A DNA stretch of 31,603 nt from positions 1 to 31,603 of IMG/VR virus record IMGVR_UViG_3300032676_000591, one strand, 5' to 3'. The DNA comes from a virus. Shown here piece by piece: positions 16,801 to 24,233 of this stretch; positions within the stretch are counted from its first letter, which is position 1, and each line of letters opens with the position of its first letter. Under the pieces are notes generated by a model. The model ran no database searches and was not told where the DNA came from. It saw only the letters and a list, made by a program, of their open reading frames with translations. Made by a program: the position numbers and the translations under genes.

Positions 16801-19800
16801 ACATCTCGGTTGGGATAAGATGCTGAGTGCTGCGAAGGAACTTGCGGCAAAAACAGGTAAACCTTTCAAGAGTGAAAAGTGGTTTAACTCGCACACACTT
16901 GCAACAGAACTTGGATTCAAACCCGGCACACCACGTCACGCAGAAGCGCAATCCTATCTCAATGGACGGTGCTTCATTATGAAGAACATTGAACGTCTTC
17001 AACGCGTGGTTGATGTAATTTTGAATCCTGCGGAAACTGAGCGATATACGCAGGCCGACGTGTTAAAGCAGATTTATAAACTCGATGGAGTTTTACGTGA
17101 CTGGTATCTGGGTCGCTTGGATTACCAGAAAGGTAAGCCAATGTACGAGCCGACTTGGGACAAACTTAGTTCGTCTGTCGAAGCTGGTCGTCAACATACA
17201 ATCGAACTTCCAGAACGCGAGGCTGCGTTTGTTGAAAAATCACATAAGTCTTGGTTCCCAGACCTCACCGATGCGTTGATGAAACGCGTGAAGAACACTG
17301 CGAAACCACCAAAATCTCACCTTGACATTGATGGTAATTTTGACTTCGAGACAAAGCAACGCGAGTCAGGTACGAAACGTCCTGAGTTGAAGTCTTTCTC
17401 ATCTGAGCAAGAAGCTCGAGATTATGTTGACTCGATTCAAAACTCGAGTAAGTACGCGATGGTCGAACTTTCGACTGAGCATTATACCAAGCGTACAGTT
17501 GCAAAAACTCGCGAAGAAAAACTTGTTGCACAAGGTAAATACAAACTCACCGATGCGTGGCGTATCGTTGCAAAAGACACAACGAATCGCCTTCGTCTCG
17601 CCTCCGAAGATTCCACTTGGCGCGCTTCAAAACAAGCGTTCGAGGCTGCTGCGTTTGAACAAGCGCCCGAGCATGTGCAAGAATCGCAGTCCGAACTCGA
17701 GTCCATCGCCGCTCCACGTCCACAGCCTACGAAAGAAAAGCGGGTCGTCGCTCAGTTGTCACCTGAAAGTGCAAAACAATTTTGGGCCGAACTTGAAAAA
17801 ACTGGTGCTCCTGCACTTCACAAACTTCGTGACATAGTTCCGAATCACGTGGAGAAAGCTCTGCAAGACATCCTCGCAGGCACAGATCAACCACATACGA
17901 ACGTCAATGAATTTGCGACGTTGAAAAAGCATTTTCTTGGAATGCTCGAGTGGCGTAAGGCGAATCCGGGCATCTTCAACGATCTCTTACATGAACACGG
18001 TGTTGATCTATTGCCTACGCAAAATGGTCTAATCACGATGGTCAAGGCATATGTTAATTCGTTGCACACCTTCACGCCTGATCTTAACGCAAAACAAATC
18101 CAATCTGAACACCTTCGCAATCTCAGTAAGATGATCGCGTTTGGTGAAGACGTCGCCAACGCAAGTAACAAACCAAGCGCAGCATACGATCCTGACACTG
18201 TAACAAACTTCTACAAGTCTCTCACAAACTATGTGAAAGATTTGCAGTCTCAATATCTCAACGAAAGTGCTGCTGACACTGGTCGCGGTATGATTCCGCA
18301 AGTCACACCTTCCGAGCAAGGTCGTCAAGCTGGCACGACAGCATTCGCAACACCACTTTCTAATCCAACAGTCCAAGCAAACGTCGCAGCTGTTCTCAAC
18401 ACACAAGAAGGCAACCTCGGACGTCCACATGACGTCGCACATGAACGTAGTGCGATCGGAAAGATCTTCGGAGCCGTCCTAGGTAAACCACTCAGTGTCG
18501 CACAAAAAATCCACTCCGCAATCGGCCAAGGCCCGCTACAACGAGCCGTGCAAGATCCAAACTTTTATTGGGCTTCTAAAGCATTCTACGACGAAACTGT
18601 TAATGTCTCCGGTAACACAACAGGTGCACTCAAGCATTTGCACTGCGCAGGCAAACTAGTCTCGCAACTCGAACTCATACCGCCCGATGAACGTGCAAAT
18701 CTAAAACCCGAGGAAATTGCACACCTTGAAGCGCTTCCAAAGATTTTCAAACTCGACGAAGGTGACAGCATGGATCCAAACCGTACTGTCCGTACAATGT
18801 TAGCGAACCCTCGTCTGCGTGACATCTTCAATCGCATTGGACTTCTGGAGAACCAAGGTTCAGACTTCTATGAAAACATAATCAACAAACCTCTTGATCC
18901 GAACGACGAAATTTCGGTTAGTGCTTATGCGTACAAGAAAGAACTCTCAAACCCAAAAGAGGCAGCACTCATGGAAGAATGCCTTAAGCGTTTTTACGCC
19001 TCTCACAAGTACTCGGTCCAAGTCCAAACTGTTCAAAGCATGCGAAACTTCATTGCTTCGCATGCCACCTCACTAATCTCTCGTCCCGAGTTCGGCAACT
19101 CCGCCGAAAAAGCGATGGATTTTGCTACACGCTTCAACGCTGCCAGCACTCCAGATCGTCTACAATTACTCGTTAAGGAGCTTAACAAGACTCCGAGAGA
19201 GATGACGAATGCGCAACAGGCAAAGATGACTGAGGAGGAGTTTCACCAGTCGCAGAGTACGACGATGACGTTGGATGATGCGGAGAGATTGCTTAAGCCG
19301 TATATGGAAGCGGAGCAAGGGGTGTTGAAGCAGAATCAGATGCTGTTACACAATTCGTTTTATACGAGTGAGGTGCGGTATGGTGCGTGGCATGTGAGGG
19401 TGGTGTTTAAGGAGGATGGGAGAATGCCAGCGAGTAAGACGGAACGGATGGGGTATTATGGGTTTAATTCGTTGGAGGAGGCACAGAAGTTTGCTGCGGA
19501 ACAGCGGGTACTTGGAAATACTTCAGGCACGCCGTGGGACTTTGGACGGGCGAAGCGTAATTATCGTGAGATTAATGGGACGTATGAAGATGCGTTGAAT
19601 GATGTTACGAAGACGACGCGAGTGATGTTGGAGTTGTTTTTAGAAGGGAAAGGGTTGGATGAAGAGACGTTGAATACTGTATCGAATGCTATTGGTGACT
19701 TGCCTGATAAGGTGACAATGCAGAATGAGGCAGTGAAGATTAATTCGTTGACTGCTAGAAAGCGTTCGTTTACGAAAGGGCGGGAAGAATTGGATCGGTT

Positions 19801-21850
19801 TGAACAGCATTTGGAAAGCGTTCGGCGTCGTCTTGCGGCGAGTGGACGTAAGGAGACTGATATTAAGTTCAAACTTTACTCGCGGGATAAAGGGACGCTT
19901 GCGAATAATGATTTGTATGAAAAGTTGGATGAGTTCAAATCTGGCATGCGTTTGAAGGATAGTGAGTATCAGAAGCAGATTGGGATGCTTGGGTATAATG
20001 CGTGTATGTTGGGGAACTTGTCTTCGGGGATTATGGAAATGCAGCAGGGTCCGATTATTACTGCGGCGAGTTTGATGGCTCATGGTGGGAGTTTGAAGGA
20101 TGCGTTTTTGGTTCCGACGCAAGTGGTGAAGTATGCGTATCAGTCTGCGATGAAGCGGTTAGTGAGAGGGGATCAGACTAGCGTTTGGGATAATCCTGAA
20201 GAGCGTGCATTCATTCGTGATGCGGTGAATAAGAATAGGCTGGCACAGAGATTGCATCATGATATTGATCAAACGAGCACGGATCGTGTGATGGAGCAGT
20301 ATCGAAATCTTGATGGGTTTGAGGATCAGACGACGAAGGATAAGATTAAATCTGTTGGACAGCATGTGTTCAATGGGTTGAATAATATGTATGGAGCGAT
20401 GAATCGTTTCAACATGGAGGTGTCGTTGATCTCGCATTATAGACTGTTGAGGAAATTGCAGTATGGGAACGTGCCGACGATGACTGCGGAGCAGATGCAG
20501 ACGAACGGGCATCCGCAGTTTACTAAACGCCAGTTTGCCGAACTTTCCAACAAGGTAATGATGGCCAGTGACATGGCGAATGGTACGTTGCAGAGGTTGG
20601 GAAGACCTGAGTTTTTCAATACGAAATCAGAGATGCTGCGGAATGCAGCGAGTACGTATTGGAGTTTGCAGAGTTTTGTGAATGCGCAGGTCGCGAATCA
20701 GTTACTCTATATGAGTAAGGCGTTGAACGCGAAGGGGATTTACTCGAGGTCGGAGAGTATCGCAGCGAGAAAAGCGATGGCGACGTTGCTTGGAATGCAA
20801 TTTCTCGCGATGGGAACGGCAGGATTTACTTTGTGGCCTAGTGCGAACAAGGCAATTAAACTCGCGACTGGGTTTGATCCGGAGGAAGAAATGCGTGATG
20901 CGTTTTTGTCGAATAAGAATTGGAGTGACAGTGACCGTCAATTCATGGCAGATTTTGCTGCGAATGGATTAGCGACTGCGGCAGGTGTTCCGATTGATTA
21001 TGGAACTCGTTTGAGCGTACAGGGTTTAGGTCCAATGAGTCCGTATGCTGGGTTTGATGCGAAACAACTTGGTGGGCCGGTCATCGGTTTGGTCACGCAG
21101 GCGATGAGTGATTTGAAGAAGGTGCAGGAAGGAACGTTGGGTATTGGCGAAGCTGTTACACTCAATATGCTGCCTGTTGGACTTCGTCGTGGTTTGCGCA
21201 TGGAGATGTTCGATCATGGTGATATCTATGATGGAAATAAGAAGTTCATGTTCACACCAACCGCAGTTGAACGTGTTGGTATGTGGACTGGATTTAACAC
21301 TGTCCGTGCGCGTGAGGAAATGGAAGCGCGGATGAAGAGTACGGAGGCGATTGACGCTGGTGCGAGGTTGAAGATGACACGTGCAAATGCGGTGATTGAT
21401 GCGCAAGCGAGTGGGAATTTGCCCGAGGCCATGCGGATCATGCGGCAGACGGCGACTGACTTTCAAGAGAAGGTTCCAGCCTTTGCAAAGTATGTCGCAG
21501 AGTTGAAGGTGTCGAAAGATATGGGACAACTCGTACGCGAGGGAAGTGGTCCAGAAGCTGATCGAGTCGCACGTTTGTATCAGACTTTGAATCCACCGCA
21601 GGAGATGTTACGGAAAGCAAAAACTGATAACTACATGCAACAACTTGGTGTACCAGTGGTTCCAAACTTCCAAGCCTACCGACATGCGGCAGCGTTTGAC
21701 TCGATAATGCAAAACAACCCCGGAATTACTTCCGGAGCTGCGTCTAAGATGTTGTCCGATCCAATGCGGCGCGGAACGATATATGGAGCACTTGATCCTA
21801 ACTCTGCAACTGAAGCATTTCAGTCGAATTTCCCATCAGTAGCTTGGTGA
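13844..21850 (+). CDS. Giant internal virion/ejection protein with zinc-metallopeptidase motifs
   Basis: This 2668-residue protein is by far the largest gene. A Gly/Ile-rich hydrophobic stretch (about 127-175) could insert in membranes. Two HExxH motifs, HEDYH (630-634) and HELGH in DIHELGHVLH (721-725), suggest zinc-peptidase activity; the second has the better helix context. From about residue 1970 the sequence is helical and Ala/Met/Asn-rich (LGYNACMLGNLSSGIMEM, ASTYWSLQSFVNAQVANQ), resembling the C-terminal regions of phage large polyvalent or ejection proteins. T7- or N4-type RNA polymerase motifs were not seen. It ends the structural operon and overlaps the convergent ATPase gene by 53 bases. 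The likely role is ejection with the DNA, with cell-wall or membrane passage. Codon use changes abruptly at 19172. Confidence 0.75.
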   Translation: MDTYQDFLKQNPVDEFNSPRQIQQDFVDNIRKADPRFSDLTEGQTGQVLAQLTGEQGFNRFSAGALNRGFDWLGDKFTNTLNELPVGGGLTASQYAGEGAQGFAQIFGAGEDTQQAFKSGGEQLPTIIGMLGLGGVGSVIGGIAGAIGGIGSVIGGIASAGMTGLMGATMYGQGVGSAYEQGATGLAPTAVGATSLATLAIPMVFSRAIADVAGTAALKLTASGALKDLTAEAVKDGVKFSGSEAVNLITGNPAVSTLRRSALKTVQESIAMSTASALSISSAVAGQLIINPKKFVEDQLTSKQFWIPTLIGETFNGVGGVMMGRMREPVKSYKTLTEEQAALKAKLHGSEQASAEEGAKSLVGILPDKTAGTEPSLTVPLDETMYPESIYSSKIKKQLGIPAGPESDQALLSHYSAIRQANAEAIVAETNKASTDTPESPAVKDRVINTPDEAYAAIADVMAAHDPSSDQLNMLGMAVQHLQEAMESTHPEVSTDEAFMHAVEEIHARAYDPNVQNYEHIVTTDDGNHIAFHNPGTKEVGTFVQVMRTGEDGKVHPVGKQFIENVPGTATILRLHDVLQLAKLDAPALKPALDKHFGVDVTPKELEVFHRVFQRTAQAEAEMPYGVSFHEDYHAQDPRRAAGIAEMLHRTGMQKALVALKQKLRFTASSACLDPKALDNATFDYFGAKNIAAHSLVENTNGELVHVISRNNTYGPDVDIHELGHVLHVLIDSGGYGKEMKAEVDKWLGDIINPDSEWNKGKERGKQRAEDVKHAAETGATIASKVQAGTKRAQGLPDTEEIRQHYLSYYETFAQTFHGYMMSAGNKFSDFMAKHFPTLHGFFSEYAKAFKTGGPLNRYSPGYSVGKSILKTYLDAHYDATEAPAKRLHALMDATPGMSSRVAEALVHEWFQAKGVGIRDALETTVKQLKETGEGVSDSSVIDLLSSIGRVNGETNMFSPMEGYDGQLNSKAFILAPWISHLVGETHLGWDKMLSAAKELAAKTGKPFKSEKWFNSHTLATELGFKPGTPRHAEAQSYLNGRCFIMKNIERLQRVVDVILNPAETERYTQADVLKQIYKLDGVLRDWYLGRLDYQKGKPMYEPTWDKLSSSVEAGRQHTIELPEREAAFVEKSHKSWFPDLTDALMKRVKNTAKPPKSHLDIDGNFDFETKQRESGTKRPELKSFSSEQEARDYVDSIQNSSKYAMVELSTEHYTKRTVAKTREEKLVAQGKYKLTDAWRIVAKDTTNRLRLASEDSTWRASKQAFEAAAFEQAPEHVQESQSELESIAAPRPQPTKEKRVVAQLSPESAKQFWAELEKTGAPALHKLRDIVPNHVEKALQDILAGTDQPHTNVNEFATLKKHFLGMLEWRKANPGIFNDLLHEHGVDLLPTQNGLITMVKAYVNSLHTFTPDLNAKQIQSEHLRNLSKMIAFGEDVANASNKPSAAYDPDTVTNFYKSLTNYVKDLQSQYLNESAADTGRGMIPQVTPSEQGRQAGTTAFATPLSNPTVQANVAAVLNTQEGNLGRPHDVAHERSAIGKIFGAVLGKPLSVAQKIHSAIGQGPLQRAVQDPNFYWASKAFYDETVNVSGNTTGALKHLHCAGKLVSQLELIPPDERANLKPEEIAHLEALPKIFKLDEGDSMDPNRTVRTMLANPRLRDIFNRIGLLENQGSDFYENIINKPLDPNDEISVSAYAYKKELSNPKEAALMEECLKRFYASHKYSVQVQTVQSMRNFIASHATSLISRPEFGNSAEKAMDFATRFNAASTPDRLQLLVKELNKTPREMTNAQQAKMTEEEFHQSQSTTMTLDDAERLLKPYMEAEQGVLKQNQMLLHNSFYTSEVRYGAWHVRVVFKEDGRMPASKTERMGYYGFNSLEEAQKFAAEQRVLGNTSGTPWDFGRAKRNYREINGTYEDALNDVTKTTRVMLELFLEGKGLDEETLNTVSNAIGDLPDKVTMQNEAVKINSLTARKRSFTKGREELDRFEQHLESVRRRLAASGRKETDIKFKLYSRDKGTLANNDLYEKLDEFKSGMRLKDSEYQKQIGMLGYNACMLGNLSSGIMEMQQGPIITAASLMAHGGSLKDAFLVPTQVVKYAYQSAMKRLVRGDQTSVWDNPEERAFIRDAVNKNRLAQRLHHDIDQTSTDRVMEQYRNLDGFEDQTTKDKIKSVGQHVFNGLNNMYGAMNRFNMEVSLISHYRLLRKLQYGNVPTMTAEQMQTNGHPQFTKRQFAELSNKVMMASDMANGTLQRLGRPEFFNTKSEMLRNAASTYWSLQSFVNAQVANQLLYMSKALNAKGIYSRSESIAARKAMATLLGMQFLAMGTAGFTLWPSANKAIKLATGFDPEEEMRDAFLSNKNWSDSDRQFMADFAANGLATAAGVPIDYGTRLSVQGLGPMSPYAGFDAKQLGGPVIGLVTQAMSDLKKVQEGTLGIGEAVTLNMLPVGLRRGLRMEMFDHGDIYDGNKKFMFTPTAVERVGMWTGFNTVRAREEMEARMKSTEAIDAGARLKMTRANAVIDAQASGNLPEAMRIMRQTATDFQEKVPAFAKYVAELKVSKDMGQLVREGSGPEADRVARLYQTLNPPQEMLRKAKTDNYMQQLGVPVVPNFQAYRHAAAFDSIMQNNPGITSGAASKMLSDPMRRGTIYGALDPNSATEAFQSNFPSVAW
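14251..14322 (+). repeat. Near-perfect 30-bp direct repeat, period 42 bp
   Basis: The 30 bases at 14251-14280 recur at 14293-14322 with one mismatch. They encode Gly-Ser-Val-Ile-Gly-Gly-Ile-Ala twice within the Gly-rich hydrophobic segment of the giant protein, with a third partial unit between. The expansion lengthens the putative membrane-active stretch. Confidence 0.9.
19172..19186 (+). repeat. Skew-switch palindrome, site 4 (GTTAAGGAGCTTAAC)
   Basis: This copy is inside the giant ORF, in frame as Val-Lys-Glu-Leu-Asn at residues 1777-1781. Hand counts give about 51 G to 77 C in 18901-19170 and about 115 G to 43 C in 19191-19500, the clearest demonstration that the switch occurs within one uninterrupted coding sequence. 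The centre is GAG, one base from consensus. Confidence 0.85.
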
Positions 21851-22982
21851 CGACATCTGTACGAACTAGATAATCAAGAGCTTTTTCAGTCTGCTCAATA
21901 TCTCCGGACTCCCAGAGCGCCGAAATGATTTGCTTTTTCGAAAGCATTTTGTTCGGCGCTTCTTCGAGTCTAGAGTAAATGAGATATGCAAGTTCGGCGA
22001 GTGGGTTTTTACCTGCACCAGCTAGGACTTTGTTGAGATGAAGTTCGACCGCATCGAGCATGACAAGCGCATCTCGGAAAAGTGCTTCGGTGAGAAGGCC
22101 AGTCATATCGCTCGCGAGGTCAAGAAGCATTGCGCATTTGATGAGTTGTGTGTCTTTTGTGCGCAACCAGTTCTTGAACACATTCGTATGCGGCATCGCC
22201 ATCTGTTTATACTTCTCGTTATACCAAGGGACGAAGAAGTTTTCACCGTCGCGTGAGAGTTTGTACTCGCAAGCGAAGGATTTGACTTTACGCAAGTGCG
22301 CAAGACATCGAACGTGAGCGTCGACTTGCTCTTGCGTTTCCTGTGGAAGTGCGACCGGGTTGCCGTGTCGCTTTCCCCAGACAAAGATACCACGGCGTGA
22401 GAAACCACCTGTGATGAGTTTTTCTTTGAGTAGCTGACCGGTTTGCTCGGGAGTCATACAAGCGAGCATTGTCACGTAAGGGGAGAAGATGATGTCGGTG
22501 CCTTTGTTTTTCGTGGCGACTTCATAAGCCTCTTGGTCATAAATGTCCGTAAAGAACGTAATGAGGCCAGAGGGATTACCACCCGCCGAGAGCATAGTAA
22601 CAATTTCATTTGCGAAAAATGAAAACTGCGAGACTTCGACTGGCATGATGCCGTGAATGAACTTGAGGTGACACTTTGATGCTTCATTGGTTTTTGACAT
22701 TAAGACAGAGATTTGCTGTAACGTGATGGATGGTGGCGCGATTGGAGTCTCAAGTTTCTGACACATCCGCCGCGCTTTGTTCATCGCAGTCGACTTTCCG
22801 TCGCCGGGTTCACCGACAAGCACAACATAAAGATTTGGATAGATTTTACAAACGTGTTGATCGAAAAAGACTTTACGCGACACGACCGCGGAGAGTACAC
22901 TCAACGCACTCCACGTATGAAAGAGTGGCGAGGCTTCTCCACCGGAAGTGTACAGCATGTAATCGTCGATGAAGTTATTCAT
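21798..22982 (-). CDS. DUF3987-like P-loop ATPase, putative replicative helicase
   Basis: This 394-residue protein has a clear Walker A motif, GEPGDGKST (57-65), preceded by a hydrophobic strand (LYVVLV). An acidic strand-end FFANEI (Glu126) is a plausible Walker B, and further conserved-looking segments are TDIYDQEAYE and GGFSRRGIFVWGKR, the latter offering an arginine finger. This layout resembles DUF3987 ATPases found next to phage polymerases, thought to act as replicative helicases or loaders. The C-terminal 80 residues look like a winged helix. It is the last gene of the minus-strand block. Its start overlaps the ligase stop by 8 bases, and its end overlaps the giant structural gene by 53 bases with no room for a terminator. 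Primase catalytic motifs are not visible. Confidence 0.75.
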   Translation of the reverse strand: MNNFIDDYMLYTSGGEASPLFHTWSALSVLSAVVSRKVFFDQHVCKIYPNLYVVLVGEPGDGKSTAMNKARRMCQKLETPIAPPSITLQQISVLMSKTNEASKCHLKFIHGIMPVEVSQFSFFANEIVTMLSAGGNPSGLITFFTDIYDQEAYEVATKNKGTDIIFSPYVTMLACMTPEQTGQLLKEKLITGGFSRRGIFVWGKRHGNPVALPQETQEQVDAHVRCLAHLRKVKSFACEYKLSRDGENFFVPWYNEKYKQMAMPHTNVFKNWLRTKDTQLIKCAMLLDLASDMTGLLTEALFRDALVMLDAVELHLNKVLAGAGKNPLAELAYLIYSRLEEAPNKMLSKKQIISALWESGDIEQTEKALDYLVRTDVVTKLLMGNSTEMLQLQS

Positions 22983-23817
22983 GTACGCAGGCGATGATGG
23001 GTTTTAGTGGAATTCCTGTGTCTGAAAGCATTTCATACTCTATATGTACGCGTTTACCCATAACACGCTCAGGGTTATGCCAGTAGTCGTAGCGTTGTTG
23101 CATAGTTAAACCACTGCCAGCAGTGAACAGTGCGCCATTGTCTGCGCGAAGTTCAAACGCGCCGAGAGTGTCCTTATCACCTTTCGTCTTACTATCCACC
23201 ATCGCGATAAGATCAGTAATCGTAGCATCCATATCTAAGCACTCCTTGCGTTTCTGCAAGCACCACCAACGGTTTTCCTTGTTACCGCACTGCGACTCGA
23301 GGCCATAGTGTGCCTCCGCATCCCGATACATCATTCCCTCAAAGCCATGGATATTTTTCCACTGGTTATACCAATGTTCAGCTTCGATCGGAGTAAAAAT
23401 TTCGTGCGTTTCAACGAACTGCACATACTCATTCCCTTCTAAACTCTGCCCCAGCCACCGCATAATCTCCGCACGCTTCCGAAACGGGACTCTCACAATA
23501 ACATCAAACACATGAAACTGTATCAACGTACTCTCCGCATGCACTCCCGAACGAACCACACTAATCCGCGAGTTGATCTCCTGCAAAGAAAATCCATGCC
23601 TATAAAACTCACCGTCAAGAAATACATTACCTAGTTTCGTTAAGGCGCTTAACGCGTGGTTGACTACTGCGTTCGTCCAGCGTTCGCCTTGGCGAGACTG
23701 GAAGTGAGGGGAGCGTGGGTCGTAGATTCCGCGAACGCCGTTGAGTTTGGGTTGGACGAAGCATGGGAAGGTGATGCGAGAGGGATTGTAGTGGAAGGCG
23801 AGCATTGGTTTGATCAT
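22975..23817 (-). CDS. ATP-dependent DNA ligase
   Basis: This 280-residue ligase seals nicks using ATP. It has motif I QPKLNGVRG with the AMP-accepting Lys24, motif III LDGEF (67-71), motif IV HGFEGMMYR (157-165) and motif V around LQKRK (187-191), followed by a compact OB-fold-sized C-terminus. It is shorter than T4 or T7 ligases and lacks an N-terminal DNA-binding domain, as in other minimal phage ligases. It overlaps the PLD-like gene upstream by 4 bases and the ATPase gene downstream by 8, so all three are probably co-translated. Skew-switch site 5 lies within codons 55-60 (ALSALT). A nick-sealing enzyme would be needed if the palindromes are sites of single-strand interruption. Confidence 0.92.
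   Translation of the reverse strand: MIKPMLAFHYNPSRITFPCFVQPKLNGVRGIYDPRSPHFQSRQGERWTNAVVNHALSALTKLGNVFLDGEFYRHGFSLQEINSRISVVRSGVHAESTLIQFHVFDVIVRVPFRKRAEIMRWLGQSLEGNEYVQFVETHEIFTPIEAEHWYNQWKNIHGFEGMMYRDAEAHYGLESQCGNKENRWWCLQKRKECLDMDATITDLIAMVDSKTKGDKDTLGAFELRADNGALFTAGSGLTMQQRYDYWHNPERVMGKRVHIEYEMLSDTGIPLKPIIACVHE
23639..23653 (+). repeat. Skew-switch palindrome, site 5 (GTTAAGGCGCTTAAC)
   Basis: This is the best palindrome: CGTTAAG and CTTAACG arms (23638-23654) around a GCG centre that breaks symmetry and sets the orientation. It lies inside the ligase gene, which is read on the opposite strand, yet the motif orientation and skew direction are the same as in the plus-strand genes. Hand counts give about 42 G to 90 C in 23341-23638 and about 115 G to 41 C in 23701-24000. 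A/C-rich sequence on the left becomes G/T-rich on the right. Confidence 0.9.
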
Positions 23818-24233
23818 GGTGCTTTGTAGTTATTGGCCCAGAGTTCTGTGAAATATTCTTGAAGTGCTTTTGCTTGAGAGGGTGACACTTTGTACATGAG
23901 TTCGTGAAGAGTCATTGCGGTGGCGTTAGCAGAGCCGATGAAGACGTCGGGGATGGCAGAGTGTTTGGGATAGGCCAGCCAGAGTTTCATGTGGGTGGCG
24001 GTGACACGGCAGGAGAGTGCTGCGCGTGGTGGAATGCCTTCGACGTAGATTACGCGGCGGAGGTTTGTGACGTGAGGAGAGACGGAGTAGGTGACAACGT
24101 CGAGGTGATCGTAGCGACAGATTGCGTGGATGAAGTTGGTGGAGTCGTAGAAGCCATTGGGAAGCCAGCAATCTGTAAGATTGATGGGTGGTGGAGTGAC
24201 GATGTGATTGAGGGATGGGAAGTCGTGTTTCAT
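23814..24233 (-). CDS. Phospholipase D-fold (HKD) miniprotein, putative nuclease
   Basis: This 139-residue protein has an HKD-type signature of the phospholipase D superfamily: HMK (His81, Lys83), then Asp96 leading into VFIGSANAT (97-105), matching the H-x-K ... D ... G-S-x-N pattern. The preceding half has the expected strands (HLDVVTYSVSP, RRVIYVEGIPP). Single-HKD proteins of this size act as dimers, and many are nucleases. No signal peptide is present, so a role on DNA or RNA inside the cell is more likely than a lipase. It is locked between polymerase and ligase by four-base overlaps, which suggests a role in replication, recombination or nick processing. The HKD call is good; substrate unknown. 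Confidence 0.65.
   Translation of the reverse strand: MKHDFPSLNHIVTPPPINLTDCWLPNGFYDSTNFIHAICRYDHLDVVTYSVSPHVTNLRRVIYVEGIPPRAALSCRVTATHMKLWLAYPKHSAIPDVFIGSANATAMTLHELMYKVSPSQAKALQEYFTELWANNYKAP

Noticed and set aside
13844-21850. Virion RNA polymerase in the giant protein (N4-like)
   Set aside because: I looked for T7/N4-type polymerase motifs and found none that could be supported.
19172-24000. Composition shifts as evidence of horizontal gene transfer
   Set aside because: The shifts occur mid-gene without breaking the protein, recur at a common DNA motif, and decay gradually afterwards, which transfer would not produce.
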